In this document: one piece after another, positions 16,234 to 24,163 of the stretch
How positions within the stretch are numbered: the first letter of the stretch is position 1
Layout: every line of letters starts with the position of its first letter
DNA from: JBLZUR01 sp048565625
Lineage (GTDB): Bacteria; Pseudomonadota; Alphaproteobacteria; Sphingomonadales; Sphingomonadaceae
Assembly (NCBI RefSeq): GCF_048565625.1
Contig: NZ_JBLZUR010000002.1
Location: 1,116,001 to 1,180,000 of the forward strand
Direction of reading: 5' to 3'
Length of the DNA stretch: 64,000 nt
Translations under genes and position numbers: made by a program
The notes under the pieces: generated by a model
Told to the model about the DNA's origin: nothing
The model's input: only the letters and a program-made list of their open reading frames with translations
Databases searched by the model: none

Positions 16234-16511
16234 CGCGGTTCGAGCAGCAAGGAGGAGGGCGCCAGCGGGCTCGGCGCGCCGAACGGCGCGAGCGTCGACA
16301 CCGCGCGCGCTTCGGCCAGCGGCACGGCATTGCTGACGATGCCGAGCACCAGCGCGAATGCGGCCGCACTCAGCGATGCGCCCATCGCCAGACCCGAAGA
16401 CGACGATCGGCTCGCGATCGCGCACATTACGCGGTCTTCGAGCCCGGCGAGGCCGGCATGCGGTTCCGCCCCGGCGAAGCGAGCCAGCGCGCTGTCGATA
16501 TCGTTGTTCAT
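16230..16511 (-). CDS. Small single-span membrane protein, CnrY-like anti-sigma candidate
   Basis: This 93-residue protein has a cytosolic N-terminal stretch (IDSALARFAGAEPHAGLAGLE), one membrane span (about residues 42-63) and a short periplasmic tail. Size, topology and position before a CnrX-like sensor and an ECF sigma factor fit an anti-sigma factor of the CnrY type. The sequence itself is too short and divergent to prove it. It overlaps the sensor gene by 4 bases and is divergent from copC over 124 bases. Confidence 0.65.
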   Translation of the reverse strand: MNNDIDSALARFAGAEPHAGLAGLEDRVMCAIASRSSSSGLAMGASLSAAAFALVLGIVSNAVPLAEARAVSTLAPFGAPSPLAPSSLLLEPR

Positions 16512-16635
16512 CGCCTGACCTTTCCTTCTGCCTCCCTCATACGCATGGCGCGGATTGTGCCCTCATCCAAGCTGGCGTGAGGGATGCGCGCGGCAACTGC
16601 GTATCGCCTAACATGGATTGCAAAAGGAGTTTGAT

Positions 16636-17019
16636 ATGAAGTTCCGATCGCTGATCGCCCCGTTCGCGGTGATGGCCGCACTGAGCGTGCCCGCCGCCGC
16701 GCACGCGCACCCGAAGATCGTCGCGGCGACGCCCGCCGCGAACGCCACCGTCGCACCGACCACGACGGTGCAGCTCACCTTCAGCGAGCGCGTCATGCCC
16801 CGATTGTCGAGCGCAACGCTGACGATGACCTCCATGCCGGGCATGGCGAACCACGTCATGAAGATGACGGGCGTGACGAGCGCGGTATCGGAGGACGGGA
16901 AGTCGATTACCCTCACCAGCGCCAGGCCGCTTTCGACAGGGAGCTACCGGGTCGATTGGGTGATCGTCGGCGCCGACACGCACCGCATCACGGGCACGCA
17001 CGCCTTCTCGGTCCGCTAG
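16636..17019 (+). CDS. copC: Copper resistance protein CopC
   Basis: This 127-residue periplasmic CopC-domain protein has a signal peptide ending AAAHAH. The mature protein then begins with the conserved copper-binding His (HPKIV). A Met-rich stretch (MTSMPGMANHVMKM) contributes a Cu(I) site, and DTHRITGTHAFSV carries the second His ligands. The ATG at 16636 follows AAAGGAG at 16623-16629. It passes copper to or from CopD, encoded 3 bases downstream. It is divergent from the CnrYXH-like operon. Confidence 0.92.
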   Translation: MKFRSLIAPFAVMAALSVPAAAHAHPKIVAATPAANATVAPTTTVQLTFSERVMPRLSSATLTMTSMPGMANHVMKMTGVTSAVSEDGKSITLTSARPLSTGSYRVDWVIVGADTHRITGTHAFSVR

Positions 17020-17022
17020 GAC

Positions 17023-17925
17023 ATGACCGACTGGATCGGCGTGGCGCTGCGCTTCGGGGTCTATGCCGATCTGCTGCTGCTGTTCGGGCTGGCCGTGTAT
17101 CCGCTTTATGCGGCCAGCCCATCTCGGCCATTCGGCGACCGCCTGATGATCGCCGGCCTCGCCGGGCTCGGCCTGCTGCTCTCGAACCTGTCCTTCTTGC
17201 AGATGGTCGCGTCGATGTCGAGCGCTACGATCACCGGCATCGGTCGCGAGACGTTCGATTTCGTCCTGTTCGAAACGCCGCCGGGTGCCGCATTTCTGTG
17301 GCGCACCGCGGCGCTCGCGACAGCGTTCGTCGCGGCGCTCTTGCAATCCGCGAAGATCCGATCGCCGGTGGTGACCCTCGGCGCCGGCGTCGCACTCGGC
17401 ACGCTCGCCTGGACGGGCCATGCCGTAGTGACCGAAGGCGCTGCGGGCACCATCCATCGCCTGGCGGACGGGCTGCATCTGCTGGCGGCAGGTGCCTGGC
17501 TCGGCGCGCTCGCGGTCCTCGTCACGCTGCTCTTCGCGCGCATCGAGGACGATCAGTCGGTCGCCGCGGCACGCTCGGCGCTGGCGGGGTTTGCCGTGGC
17601 TGGCTCGATCATCGTCGCGCTGATCGTGGCTACAGGGCTCATCAACGTCTGGATGATCGTCGGCGTGGAGGGCGCCCTGCGGCTGCCGACGACACTCTAC
17701 GGACAGCTCCTGATCGCAAAGCTGGTGCTGTTCGCGGCGATGCTCGGGCTTGCCGCCGCCAACCGGTGGCGGCTCACGCCGCGATTGGCATCGGGGGACG
17801 CCGGTGGCGCTTCCGGCGGTGTGCGTGCGCTGCGGGGCAGCATCGCGCTCGAAACGAGCGCGGCCATGCTGATCCTCGCGCTGGTCGCGTGGCTCGGGAC
17901 GCTGTCGCCGCAGCCGACGATCTAG
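17023..17925 (+). CDS. copD: Copper resistance D family membrane protein
   Basis: This 300-residue integral membrane protein has about eight hydrophobic segments and matches the CopD domain (WTGHAVVTEG, LHLLAAGAWLGAL, TGLINVWMIVG). CopD is thought to move copper across the inner membrane together with CopC. The start is 3 bases after the copC stop, so they form one operon. The stop at 17925 lies only 6 bases before the -35 of the Cu-ATPase promoter. Confidence 0.9.
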   Translation: MTDWIGVALRFGVYADLLLLFGLAVYPLYAASPSRPFGDRLMIAGLAGLGLLLSNLSFLQMVASMSSATITGIGRETFDFVLFETPPGAAFLWRTAALATAFVAALLQSAKIRSPVVTLGAGVALGTLAWTGHAVVTEGAAGTIHRLADGLHLLAAGAWLGALAVLVTLLFARIEDDQSVAAARSALAGFAVAGSIIVALIVATGLINVWMIVGVEGALRLPTTLYGQLLIAKLVLFAAMLGLAAANRWRLTPRLASGDAGGASGGVRALRGSIALETSAAMLILALVAWLGTLSPQPTI

Positions 17926-17931
17926 CATGTC

Positions 17932-17962
17932 TTGACTCTGACATGATGTCAGACTCCATATG
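17932..17962 (+). promoter_or_regulatory. CueR/MerR-type promoter and operator of the Cu ATPase operon
   Basis: -35 TTGACT (17932-17937) and -10 CATATG (17957-17962) flank a 19-base spacer. The spacer includes the dyad CTGACA-TGA-TGTCAG (17938-17952, extending to 17-base TCTGACATGATGTCAGA). It is almost identical in sequence and spacing to the copA promoter at 15195-15225. The CueR-like regulator is encoded by the second gene of this operon. Confidence 0.85.
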
Positions 17963-17986
17963 AGTGGGCATGGAAGGATTCCCGCT

Positions 17987-20338
17987 ATGAACCATGCCGA
18001 TCACCACCATCATCAAGGCGCGAGTTGCTGCGCGACCAAGCCGGCGACCGGCGGCGCGATCGATCCCGTATGCGGGATGACCGTCGATCCCGCGACGACC
18101 CCGCACCACGCCCGACATGACGGCGAGGACTATCATTTCTGCAGCGCTGGCTGTCGCACGAAGTTCCTCGGCGATCCCGAGCGCTATCTCGGCGATGGGC
18201 CGCGCCCCGAGCCCGAAGCGACGCCGGGCGCGATCTGGACCTGCCCGATGCACCCCGAGATCCGGCGGGAGGGCCCGGGCACTTGCCCGATCTGCGGCAT
18301 GGCGCTCGAACCCGAAGAACCGAGCCTCGACGATGCGCCCAACCCCGAACTGGTCGACTTCACGCGGCGCTTCTGGGTGTCGGCGGTGCTGGCGGTACCG
18401 CTCCTGGTCGTGTCGATGGTGGGCGAAATGCTCGGCTTGCAAATCGTCAGTCCGCAAGCCTCGCCTTGGGTGCAGCTCACCCTGACCGCGCCGATCGTGC
18501 TTTGGGCGGGCAAGCCGTTCTTCGAGCGCGGCTGGGCGTCGATCAGGACGCGCCATCTCAACATGTTCACGCTGATCGCGATCGGCGTCGGCGCGGCCTT
18601 CCTCTACAGCCTCGTCGCGACCTTCGCGCCCGGGCTGTTTCCGCCGACCTTCCGCATGCACGGCGGGATGGTCCCGGTCTATTATGAAGCCGCGGGCGTG
18701 GTGGTGACGCTGGTGCTGCTCGGACAGGTGCTCGAGTTGCGCGCCCGCGCCGCCACCGGCAAGGCGATCCGCGCGCTGCTCGACCTTGCGCCCAAGACCG
18801 CGCGCCGCATTCGTGATGACGGCTCGGAGGAAGAGGTATCGGTCGGCGACGTTATGGCCGGCGACCGCCTGCGCATCCGGCCCGGCGACGCAATACCGGT
18901 CGACGGCGTCGTAATCGAGGGCCGGTCCTCGGTCGACGAGTCGATGCTGACCGGCGAGCCGGTGCCGGTCGAAAAGATATCCGAGGCGCAGCTCACCGGC
19001 GGCACCGTCAACGGGACCGGCAGCCTCGTCATGGAAGCCCGCGCGGTCGGCGCCGACACGATGCTCGCGCGGATCGTTCGCATGGTCGCCGAGGCGCAGC
19101 GGAGCCGCGCCCCGATCCAAGCGGTTGCCGACCGCATCTCGGGCTGGTTCGTGCCCTTGGTCGTCGCCATCGCGCTCGCTGCCTTCGTAGTGTGGAACTT
19201 CGTCGGCCCCGAGCCGCGCTTCGGCCATGCGCTGCTGAACGCCATCGCCGTGCTCATCATCGCCTGTCCCTGTGCGCTCGGCCTCGCCACGCCGATGTCG
19301 ATCATGGTCGGCACCGGCCGCGGGGCGCATGCCGGCGTGCTCGTCAAGAATGCCGAAGCGCTGCAGGCGCTGGAGACGGTCGACACGCTGGTCATCGACA
19401 AGACCGGCACGATCACCGAGGGCAAGCCGAGGCTTATTGCGGCCAAGACACTTGCCGGCGAGGACGAGGACGATCTTCTCGCGCTCGCCGCCGCGGTCGA
19501 GGCGCAATCGGAGCACCCGCTCGCGCATGCGATCGTCACGGCGGCGCAGGAGCGCGGATTGAAGCTGGCAGCGGTTCAGGATTTCGAATCGCAGACCGGA
19601 CTTGGGGTCAGCGCAAACGTGGGCGGACGGTCGGTGGTGATCGGCAACGCCGCGCAGCTGCGTCGGATCGGTGCCGACCCTGGACCACTCGAAGAACTGG
19701 CGCAGTCGCACCGCGCAGACGGCGCCGGCGTCATGCTGGTGGCGATCGACGACCGGCCCGCCGGCCTGCTCGCGGTCGCCGATCCGGTCCGCGCCAATGC
19801 CCGCGAGGCGATCGCGGCGCTGCGCGCCGACGGGCTCAAGGTGATGATGCTCACCGGCGACAATGCGGCGACCGCCGAAGCCGTGGCGCGGCAGGTGGGC
19901 GGGCTCGATGCGGTCCATGCCGATTTGAGGTCCGACGACAAGGCGCGGATCGTCGGCGAGCTCAAGGCGTCGGGCGCCAGGCTGGCGATGGCCGGCGACG
20001 GTATCAACGACGCGCCCGCGCTCGCCGCCGCCGATGTCGGCCTCGCCATGGGCACAGGCACCGACGTGGCGATCGAGAGCGCCGGGATGACGCTGACCCG
20101 CGGCGACCTCTCCGCGATCGTGCGCGCCCGCCGGCTGGCTGACGCGACCATGCGCAACATCCGCCAGAACCTGTTCTTCTCGTTCCTGTTCAACGGCATC
20201 GGCGTGCCGGTGGCGGCGGGCGTGCTCTATCCGCCGTTCGGCATCCTGATGTCGCCGATGTTCGCAGGCGCGGCGATGGCGCTGTCCTCGTTCACCGTCG
20301 TCGCCAATGCGCTGCGCCTCAATCGGGTAAAGCTGTGA
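17987..20338 (+). CDS. Heavy-metal (Cu+) translocating P1B-type ATPase with YHS and HMBD N-terminus
   Basis: This 783-residue copper-exporting ATPase does not carry the usual HMA domains at its N-terminus. It has a His-rich start (HADHHHHQG), a YHS domain (DPVCGMTV, then FCSAGCRTKF) and a short metal-binding domain (WTCPMHPEI...CPICGMALEPE). It has the transmembrane CPC motif in ACPCALGLATP, the phosphorylation motif DKTGT, the HP motif in SEHPLAHA and GDGINDAPAL. The start at 17987 follows GGAAGG. An upstream ATG at 17960 lies inside the -10 box and cannot be used. The gene overlaps the CueR-like gene. Confidence 0.93.
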   Translation: MNHADHHHHQGASCCATKPATGGAIDPVCGMTVDPATTPHHARHDGEDYHFCSAGCRTKFLGDPERYLGDGPRPEPEATPGAIWTCPMHPEIRREGPGTCPICGMALEPEEPSLDDAPNPELVDFTRRFWVSAVLAVPLLVVSMVGEMLGLQIVSPQASPWVQLTLTAPIVLWAGKPFFERGWASIRTRHLNMFTLIAIGVGAAFLYSLVATFAPGLFPPTFRMHGGMVPVYYEAAGVVVTLVLLGQVLELRARAATGKAIRALLDLAPKTARRIRDDGSEEEVSVGDVMAGDRLRIRPGDAIPVDGVVIEGRSSVDESMLTGEPVPVEKISEAQLTGGTVNGTGSLVMEARAVGADTMLARIVRMVAEAQRSRAPIQAVADRISGWFVPLVVAIALAAFVVWNFVGPEPRFGHALLNAIAVLIIACPCALGLATPMSIMVGTGRGAHAGVLVKNAEALQALETVDTLVIDKTGTITEGKPRLIAAKTLAGEDEDDLLALAAAVEAQSEHPLAHAIVTAAQERGLKLAAVQDFESQTGLGVSANVGGRSVVIGNAAQLRRIGADPGPLEELAQSHRADGAGVMLVAIDDRPAGLLAVADPVRANAREAIAALRADGLKVMMLTGDNAATAEAVARQVGGLDAVHADLRSDDKARIVGELKASGARLAMAGDGINDAPALAAADVGLAMGTGTDVAIESAGMTLTRGDLSAIVRARRLADATMRNIRQNLFFSFLFNGIGVPVAAGVLYPPFGILMSPMFAGAAMALSSFTVVANALRLNRVKL

Positions 20339-20724
20339 AGATCGGCGCCGCCTCGGACGCGAGCGGCGTCTCGCAGCGGATGATCCGCCACTATGAGAAG
20401 ATCGGCCTGGTGCCGCAGCCGCCGCGCCGCGACAGCGGCTATCGCGATTATTCCGCCGCCGATGTCCAGCGGCTCCGCTTCATCGCCAACGCCCGCGACC
20501 TTGGCTTTCCGATCGAGGAAATCCGGACGCTGCTCGAACTGTGGAGCGATCGCGCCCGTTCCTCGTCCGACGTGAAGCGGCTGGCGACGACGCGCGCCGA
20601 TGAATTGCACCGCAAGGCACAGGCGCTGGAGAGAATGCGCCTCGCCCTGCTCGACCTCGCGACCCGCTGTCACGGCGACGACCGGCCAGATTGTCCGATC
20701 ATCGACACCCTCGAACGCCGTTAG
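20335..20724 (+). CDS. cueR: CueR-like MerR family transcriptional regulator
   Basis: This 129-residue MerR-family regulator has an N-terminal winged helix (GVSQRMIRHYEKIGLV) and a dimerisation helix. The C-terminal metal-binding loop CHGDDRPDC holds two Cys seven residues apart, as in Cu(I)-sensing CueR. It starts with GTG, overlapping the ATPase stop (GTGA). It most likely activates the two 19-bp-spacer promoters at 17932-17962 and 15195-15225, which drive the ATPase and copA operons. Confidence 0.9.
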   Translation: MKIGAASDASGVSQRMIRHYEKIGLVPQPPRRDSGYRDYSAADVQRLRFIANARDLGFPIEEIRTLLELWSDRARSSSDVKRLATTRADELHRKAQALERMRLALLDLATRCHGDDRPDCPIIDTLERR

Positions 20725-21159
20725 TGATCGGGTTTGCGGGCAGCACAACCCTCACGCCTCGTGACGGAAGTACAGCATCGCCTCGAGGTGAATGACGCCC
20801 GTTAGGTTCGTTTCACCCGGAGCGATTCGAACGGCATCGCCGAAGCGCACCGCTGCGCCTACTACGTTGAACTCCCAGCGATTTCGCCGATCATAGCCAT
20901 CGCGGTTCCTGCGTAGAAGACGGCGGCAGTCGGCGGTATTTGGCGCCCCGCACCGGATAAACATAACGAATACATTTCGCCATTCATACTACCCTAGACC
21001 CGCCGAGCACCGCCGATTAGCGGCCTCCGCCGCTTAACCTTGCCGCTCGCACTTCGACACCTTGGCGTGCTCGATTGTGGGCGATGCTTCATGAATGTTG
21101 GCGCCTTGGCAATCAACGCGCGGCCGACCTTGCCGGCGAGATTGGCCAACCGGCCGGAT
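20725..21159. other. Intergenic/relic region after the copper cluster
   Basis: No gene is clear. A 70-codon minus-strand frame (20752-20964) starts inside the 58-bp repeat and reads partly protein-like (VVGAAVRFGDAVRIAPGE), but I recognise no family and no ribosome site. It may be a gene relic. Nothing else stands out. Confidence 0.4.
20941..20998. repeat. 58-bp direct repeat, copy 2 (right of copper cluster)
   Basis: This is the second copy of the block at 10744-10801: same orientation, 52 of 58 bases identical, including the dyad CGAA-N5-TTCG. Confidence 0.75.
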
Positions 21160-21285
21160 TCATCGGGCTGCCGGGCGGCTTGACAGCAGGCTCAGCGCGA
21201 TCGGGAAGACGGCGTCGGCAAAGCCTTCGAACGGCCGGTGGGGTGCCGCGGGGACGATCTGGTTCCGATCGGTTCCTTGACGCAT
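21160..21285 (-). pseudogene. Truncated TMEM175/DUF1211 N-terminus
   Basis: Read on the minus strand, 41 residues contain RPFEGFADAVFPIALSLL, matching the first transmembrane helix of TMEM175-family K+ channels (compare the FTDAVFAIALTLL of the intact gene at 27986-28561). The frame stops right after this helix, so all other segments are missing. It is a relic of a second family member. Confidence 0.6.
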
Positions 21286-21507
21286 TGCGATGACTCCGAC
21301 CGCGGCCCCGCACCCCACGGTCCTTGAGGGACGTCGATCTTGCCGCATTTGTTCACGCCGCCAGGAACGAACAAGGAGCAGCGGTAGTTGAAGCCTGAGA
21401 ACGGCCCTCGCCTCGCGACGCCACTGTGCACATCGATGGGACGGTGACGCGGCAGCCGCGAAACGCCGGTCGAAAATGATCCAAGCGATCAACCCAAGGA
21501 AAACGTC

Positions 21508-21922
21508 ATGACCATCAGCCAAGTATCCGTATCGCTCGAAGACGCACAGCGCGTGATCGCTGCCGGTCAGGCCAAGGCGGGCGAGATCGGGTCGCCGAGC
21601 AATGTGACCGTGGTCGACGCGGGCGGCAACCTCGTCTCCCACATCCGCATGGACAATGCGTGGGTGGGCAGCATCGACATCTCGATCAACAAGGCCCTTC
21701 ACGGCGCGCGCGTTCGACATCGCCACCACGGACCTGGGGGAGAACGCTCAGCCCGGAAAGCAGTTCTACGGCATCCAGAACTCCAACCATGGCCGGGTGA
21801 TGATCTTCGCCGGGGGCATCCCACTTCGCCAAGACGGCCAGGTAGTCGGGGCGGTAGGAGTGAGCGGGGGCAGCGGCGAGCAGGATCAGACGGTCGCCGA
21901 GGCGGCCGCAGCCGCGTTTTGA
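21508..21922 (+). pseudogene. Heme-binding protein family HbpS/GlcG (DUF336), frameshifted
   Basis: The first part reads MTISQVSVSLEDAQRVIAAG through to ISINKAL. The correct continuation, ARAFDIATTDLGENAQPGKQ to VAEAAAAAF, lies in the next frame. Dropping one C from the CCC run at 21695-21697 restores a continuous 137-residue GlcG/HbpS-like protein. The 415-base length equals 3n+1, as a single insertion predicts. It is either a real inactivating mutation or a sequencing error. HbpS-type proteins bind heme, but most GlcG-like members are uncharacterised. Confidence 0.8.
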
Positions 21923-21962
21923 TCATCGCGACAACCCGAGCAAGGCAAAGGAGAGATTCAAG

Positions 21963-22271
21963 ATGGCAACGCAAGTCAGCAAAGCGGTTCTGGTACGCCT
22001 CGAAGCACTACCCGGCAAAGAGGACGATCTCCGCGCCTTCTTGAACCAGGGGCTGTCGATCGTCGAAGGGGAGCCCAAGACCGTAAGGTGGTTCGCAATC
22101 CAGTTCGGACCCTCGTCGTTCGGGATATTCGACGCCTTTCCCGACGAAGACGGGCGCCAGGCGCACCTGTCGGGCGACGTCGGGAAAGCGCTCGGTGAGA
22201 ACACGGGCGTTCTCTTCGAGAAGCCCACGATCGAGCAGCTCGATGTCGTGGCGGAGAAGCAGCCTGCCTAG
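21963..22271 (+). CDS. ABM-domain protein (putative quinol monooxygenase)
   Basis: This 102-residue single antibiotic-biosynthesis-monooxygenase (ABM, dimeric alpha-beta barrel) domain begins VLVRLEALPGKEDDLRAFL and contains TVRWFAIQFGPSSFGIFDAF. Cofactor-free members such as YgiN oxidise quinols. The substrate is not predictable here. AAAGGAGAG precedes the ATG. It is 40 bases after the frameshifted HbpS-like gene and related to the fused twin ABM protein at 23489. Confidence 0.83.
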   Translation: MATQVSKAVLVRLEALPGKEDDLRAFLNQGLSIVEGEPKTVRWFAIQFGPSSFGIFDAFPDEDGRQAHLSGDVGKALGENTGVLFEKPTIEQLDVVAEKQPA

Positions 22272-22454
22272 AACAGGTGGCGCCCGCGGGGCGGTGCGGA
22301 TCAACCCAGACGCTGCATGAAGCGGGAGTTTGATTGGGGCGCTGGTCCGCGTGGCGTTCGGAGGGGGCGAGCCGCGGGCCAGACGGTTAGTTGGTTGAAG
22401 AGTTAGGGGTAGACGAAGCCAATCTCGAAGTGACAACTTGTAGGAGATGGAGAG

Positions 22455-22544
22455 ATGGCGAATGAGATTCTCGTCGGCCTGAAGGTTGCGATCCTACTGA
22501 CGGACGGATTCGAACAGGTGTCGCCGCGGGCGGTGGCCGCGTGA
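22455..22544 (+). pseudogene. DJ-1/PfpI family N-terminal remnant
   Basis: A 29-codon frame after GGAGATGGAGAG reads LKVAILLTDGFEQVSP, the first strand and turn of DJ-1/PfpI-type proteins, then ends at a TGA. The nucleophile-Cys region and the rest of the domain are absent. It seems to be the stump of a gene deleted up to the aldo/keto reductase start region. Confidence 0.6.
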
Positions 22545-22591
22545 CACACGCCGCCGCGCAGCAGGGGCCGTCTTCGCCGGGACAGGAGACC

Positions 22592-23431
22592 ATGGAGCGG
22601 CGTCCCTTCGGTGCCGCACCCGGCGACGTCCCGGTGATCGGCCAGGGGACCTGGTATATCGACGACGCGCACCGGCCCACCGCGGTCGCCGCGCTGCGTC
22701 ACGGCATCGACCTCGGCATGACCCACATCGACACCGCTGAGATGTACGGCGAAGCCGAGGTTGTGGTCGGAGAGGCCATAGCGGGGCGGCGAGACGAGGT
22801 TTTCCTCGTCTCGAAGGTGCTCCCCAGCAACGCTTCCCGTAGCGGGACGGTCGCCGCCTGCGAGCGCTCGCTCGCGCGCCTCCGGACTGACAGGTTGGAC
22901 TGCTACCTCTTGCATTGGCCCGGGTCGTACCCCCTCGAGGAAACCTTCGCCGCCTTTGAGCGGCTCTGCGAACAGGGAAAGATCCTATCTTGGGGCGTAA
23001 GCAACTTCGACGTTCCCGACCTCGATGCCGCTTGGAAAGCCGGCGGCGAGGGCCGGATCGCCTGCAACCAAGTTCTCTACAATCTTGGTGAGCGCGCGAT
23101 CGAGCATGCCGTGCTGCCTTGGTGTGAGGAGCACGGCGTCGCCGTGGTTGCCTACAGCCCGTTCGGCCATGGCAATTTCCCTGGCCCGGACACGCCGGGC
23201 GGCCGCGTGCTGGAGGAGATTGCAGCGAGCCATGGCGCGACAGCACGCCAGGTGGCGCTGCGCTTCCTTGTGCGTCGGCCATCGCTGTTCGCTATCCCCA
23301 AGGCGTCCAGCGCGGAGCACGCTGCCGACAATGCGGGCGCCGGCGCGCTGCGGCTGACGGACGCCGAACTCGCCATGATCGACGCGGCGTTCCCGCTTGG
23401 CGCCCGGCCGCGCGAACTTCCCATGATTTAG
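22592..23431 (+). CDS. Aldo/keto reductase
   Basis: This 279-residue (beta/alpha)8 NADPH-dependent aldo/keto reductase of the AKR5-like group contains MTHIDTAEMYG (catalytic Asp and Tyr), the catalytic Lys in FLVSKVLP, His in CYLLHWPG, and the C-terminal NADPH-binding IPKASSAEH. It reduces aldehydes and ketones; the substrate is unknown. The ATG at 22592 with AGGAG at 22584-22588 is preferred to the GTG at 22541, which overlaps the DJ-1/PfpI stump. Confidence 0.9.
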   Translation: MERRPFGAAPGDVPVIGQGTWYIDDAHRPTAVAALRHGIDLGMTHIDTAEMYGEAEVVVGEAIAGRRDEVFLVSKVLPSNASRSGTVAACERSLARLRTDRLDCYLLHWPGSYPLEETFAAFERLCEQGKILSWGVSNFDVPDLDAAWKAGGEGRIACNQVLYNLGERAIEHAVLPWCEEHGVAVVAYSPFGHGNFPGPDTPGGRVLEEIAASHGATARQVALRFLVRRPSLFAIPKASSAEHAADNAGAGALRLTDAELAMIDAAFPLGARPRELPMI

Positions 23432-23488
23432 GCCCAGGACGCCTTCCGTGGAGCTCGAGGCGCTACCTTCGGAACAAGGAGAGAAAAG

Positions 23489-24163
23489 ATGCACAAGGCA
23501 CTGTTTGTAGGCATTGAAGCCGGGCCGACCCACCAGGAAGATGCCGCTGAATTCCTCCGGGGTGCGCTGGAGCCGGTCGAGCATGAGCAGGACACGCGGC
23601 ACTGGTACGCGCTGCGCTTTGGCCCCGCCGACTTCGCCATCTTCGATACCTTCCCCGGCAATGCCGGCCGGCTGAAGCATCTGTTCGGCACGGTCGGCCG
23701 GGCGCTGGTGGTGAAGACCTTCACCATCCTCAACGGCTTGCCGGAGATCGAGCCGGCCGACATCCTCGCCCTCAAGGTGCCGGCGGCGGACGCCCTGCCG
23801 CGCCTGGCCCTGCATGTTCCGCTTGAAGCACGGGACGGTGCGGAGGAAGAGGTTGCCCGCTTCCTGCAAGGAGCCCGATCGGCCGTGGAGCGGGAGCCGG
23901 GCACCCTGTCGTGGTACGCTCTGCGTCTCGGAAAGACTCGGTTCGCCATCGTCGATACCTTCGCCGACGAGGCAGGGCGCGAGGCGCATCTGTCGGGCGA
24001 AGTCGGCACGGCGCTATCCGGAAGCTCCGCTTCGCTGTTCGCCGAGCCTCCCCAGATCCACCGCGCAGAGATCCTGGCGTTCAAGATTGCGTCCGCTGGT
24101 GATGAGGAGAGGACGAGCAGCAACACGTCGGTCACGCGGCCGCTTGAGAGAGGGACAGTCTGA
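23489..24163 (+). CDS. Twin ABM-domain protein (fused monooxygenase-like)
   Basis: This 224-residue protein carries two ABM-like alpha-beta repeats in tandem. The first is about residues 3-90 (LFVGIEAGPTHQEDAAEFL, RHWYALRFGPADFAIFDTF). The second is about 105-200 (LALHVPLEARDGAEEEVARFL, LSWYALRLGKTRFAIVDTF). The fold normally works as a dimer, so the fusion would give one covalent pair. The stop overlaps the start of the next gene (TGATG), indicating coupling with the yellow/MRJP-like gene. AAGGAGAG precedes its own ATG. Confidence 0.8.
   Translation: MHKALFVGIEAGPTHQEDAAEFLRGALEPVEHEQDTRHWYALRFGPADFAIFDTFPGNAGRLKHLFGTVGRALVVKTFTILNGLPEIEPADILALKVPAADALPRLALHVPLEARDGAEEEVARFLQGARSAVEREPGTLSWYALRLGKTRFAIVDTFADEAGREAHLSGEVGTALSGSSASLFAEPPQIHRAEILAFKIASAGDEERTSSNTSVTRPLERGTV

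Noticed and set aside
17960..17962. Upstream ATG of the Cu ATPase frame
   Set aside because: It is part of the predicted -10 box (CATATG), so a transcript from that promoter would not contain it; ATG 17987 has a Shine-Dalgarno.
17774..19918. 714-codon minus-strand frame
   Set aside because: Antisense to the Cu ATPase; Arg/His/Asp-rich composition of a GC shadow.
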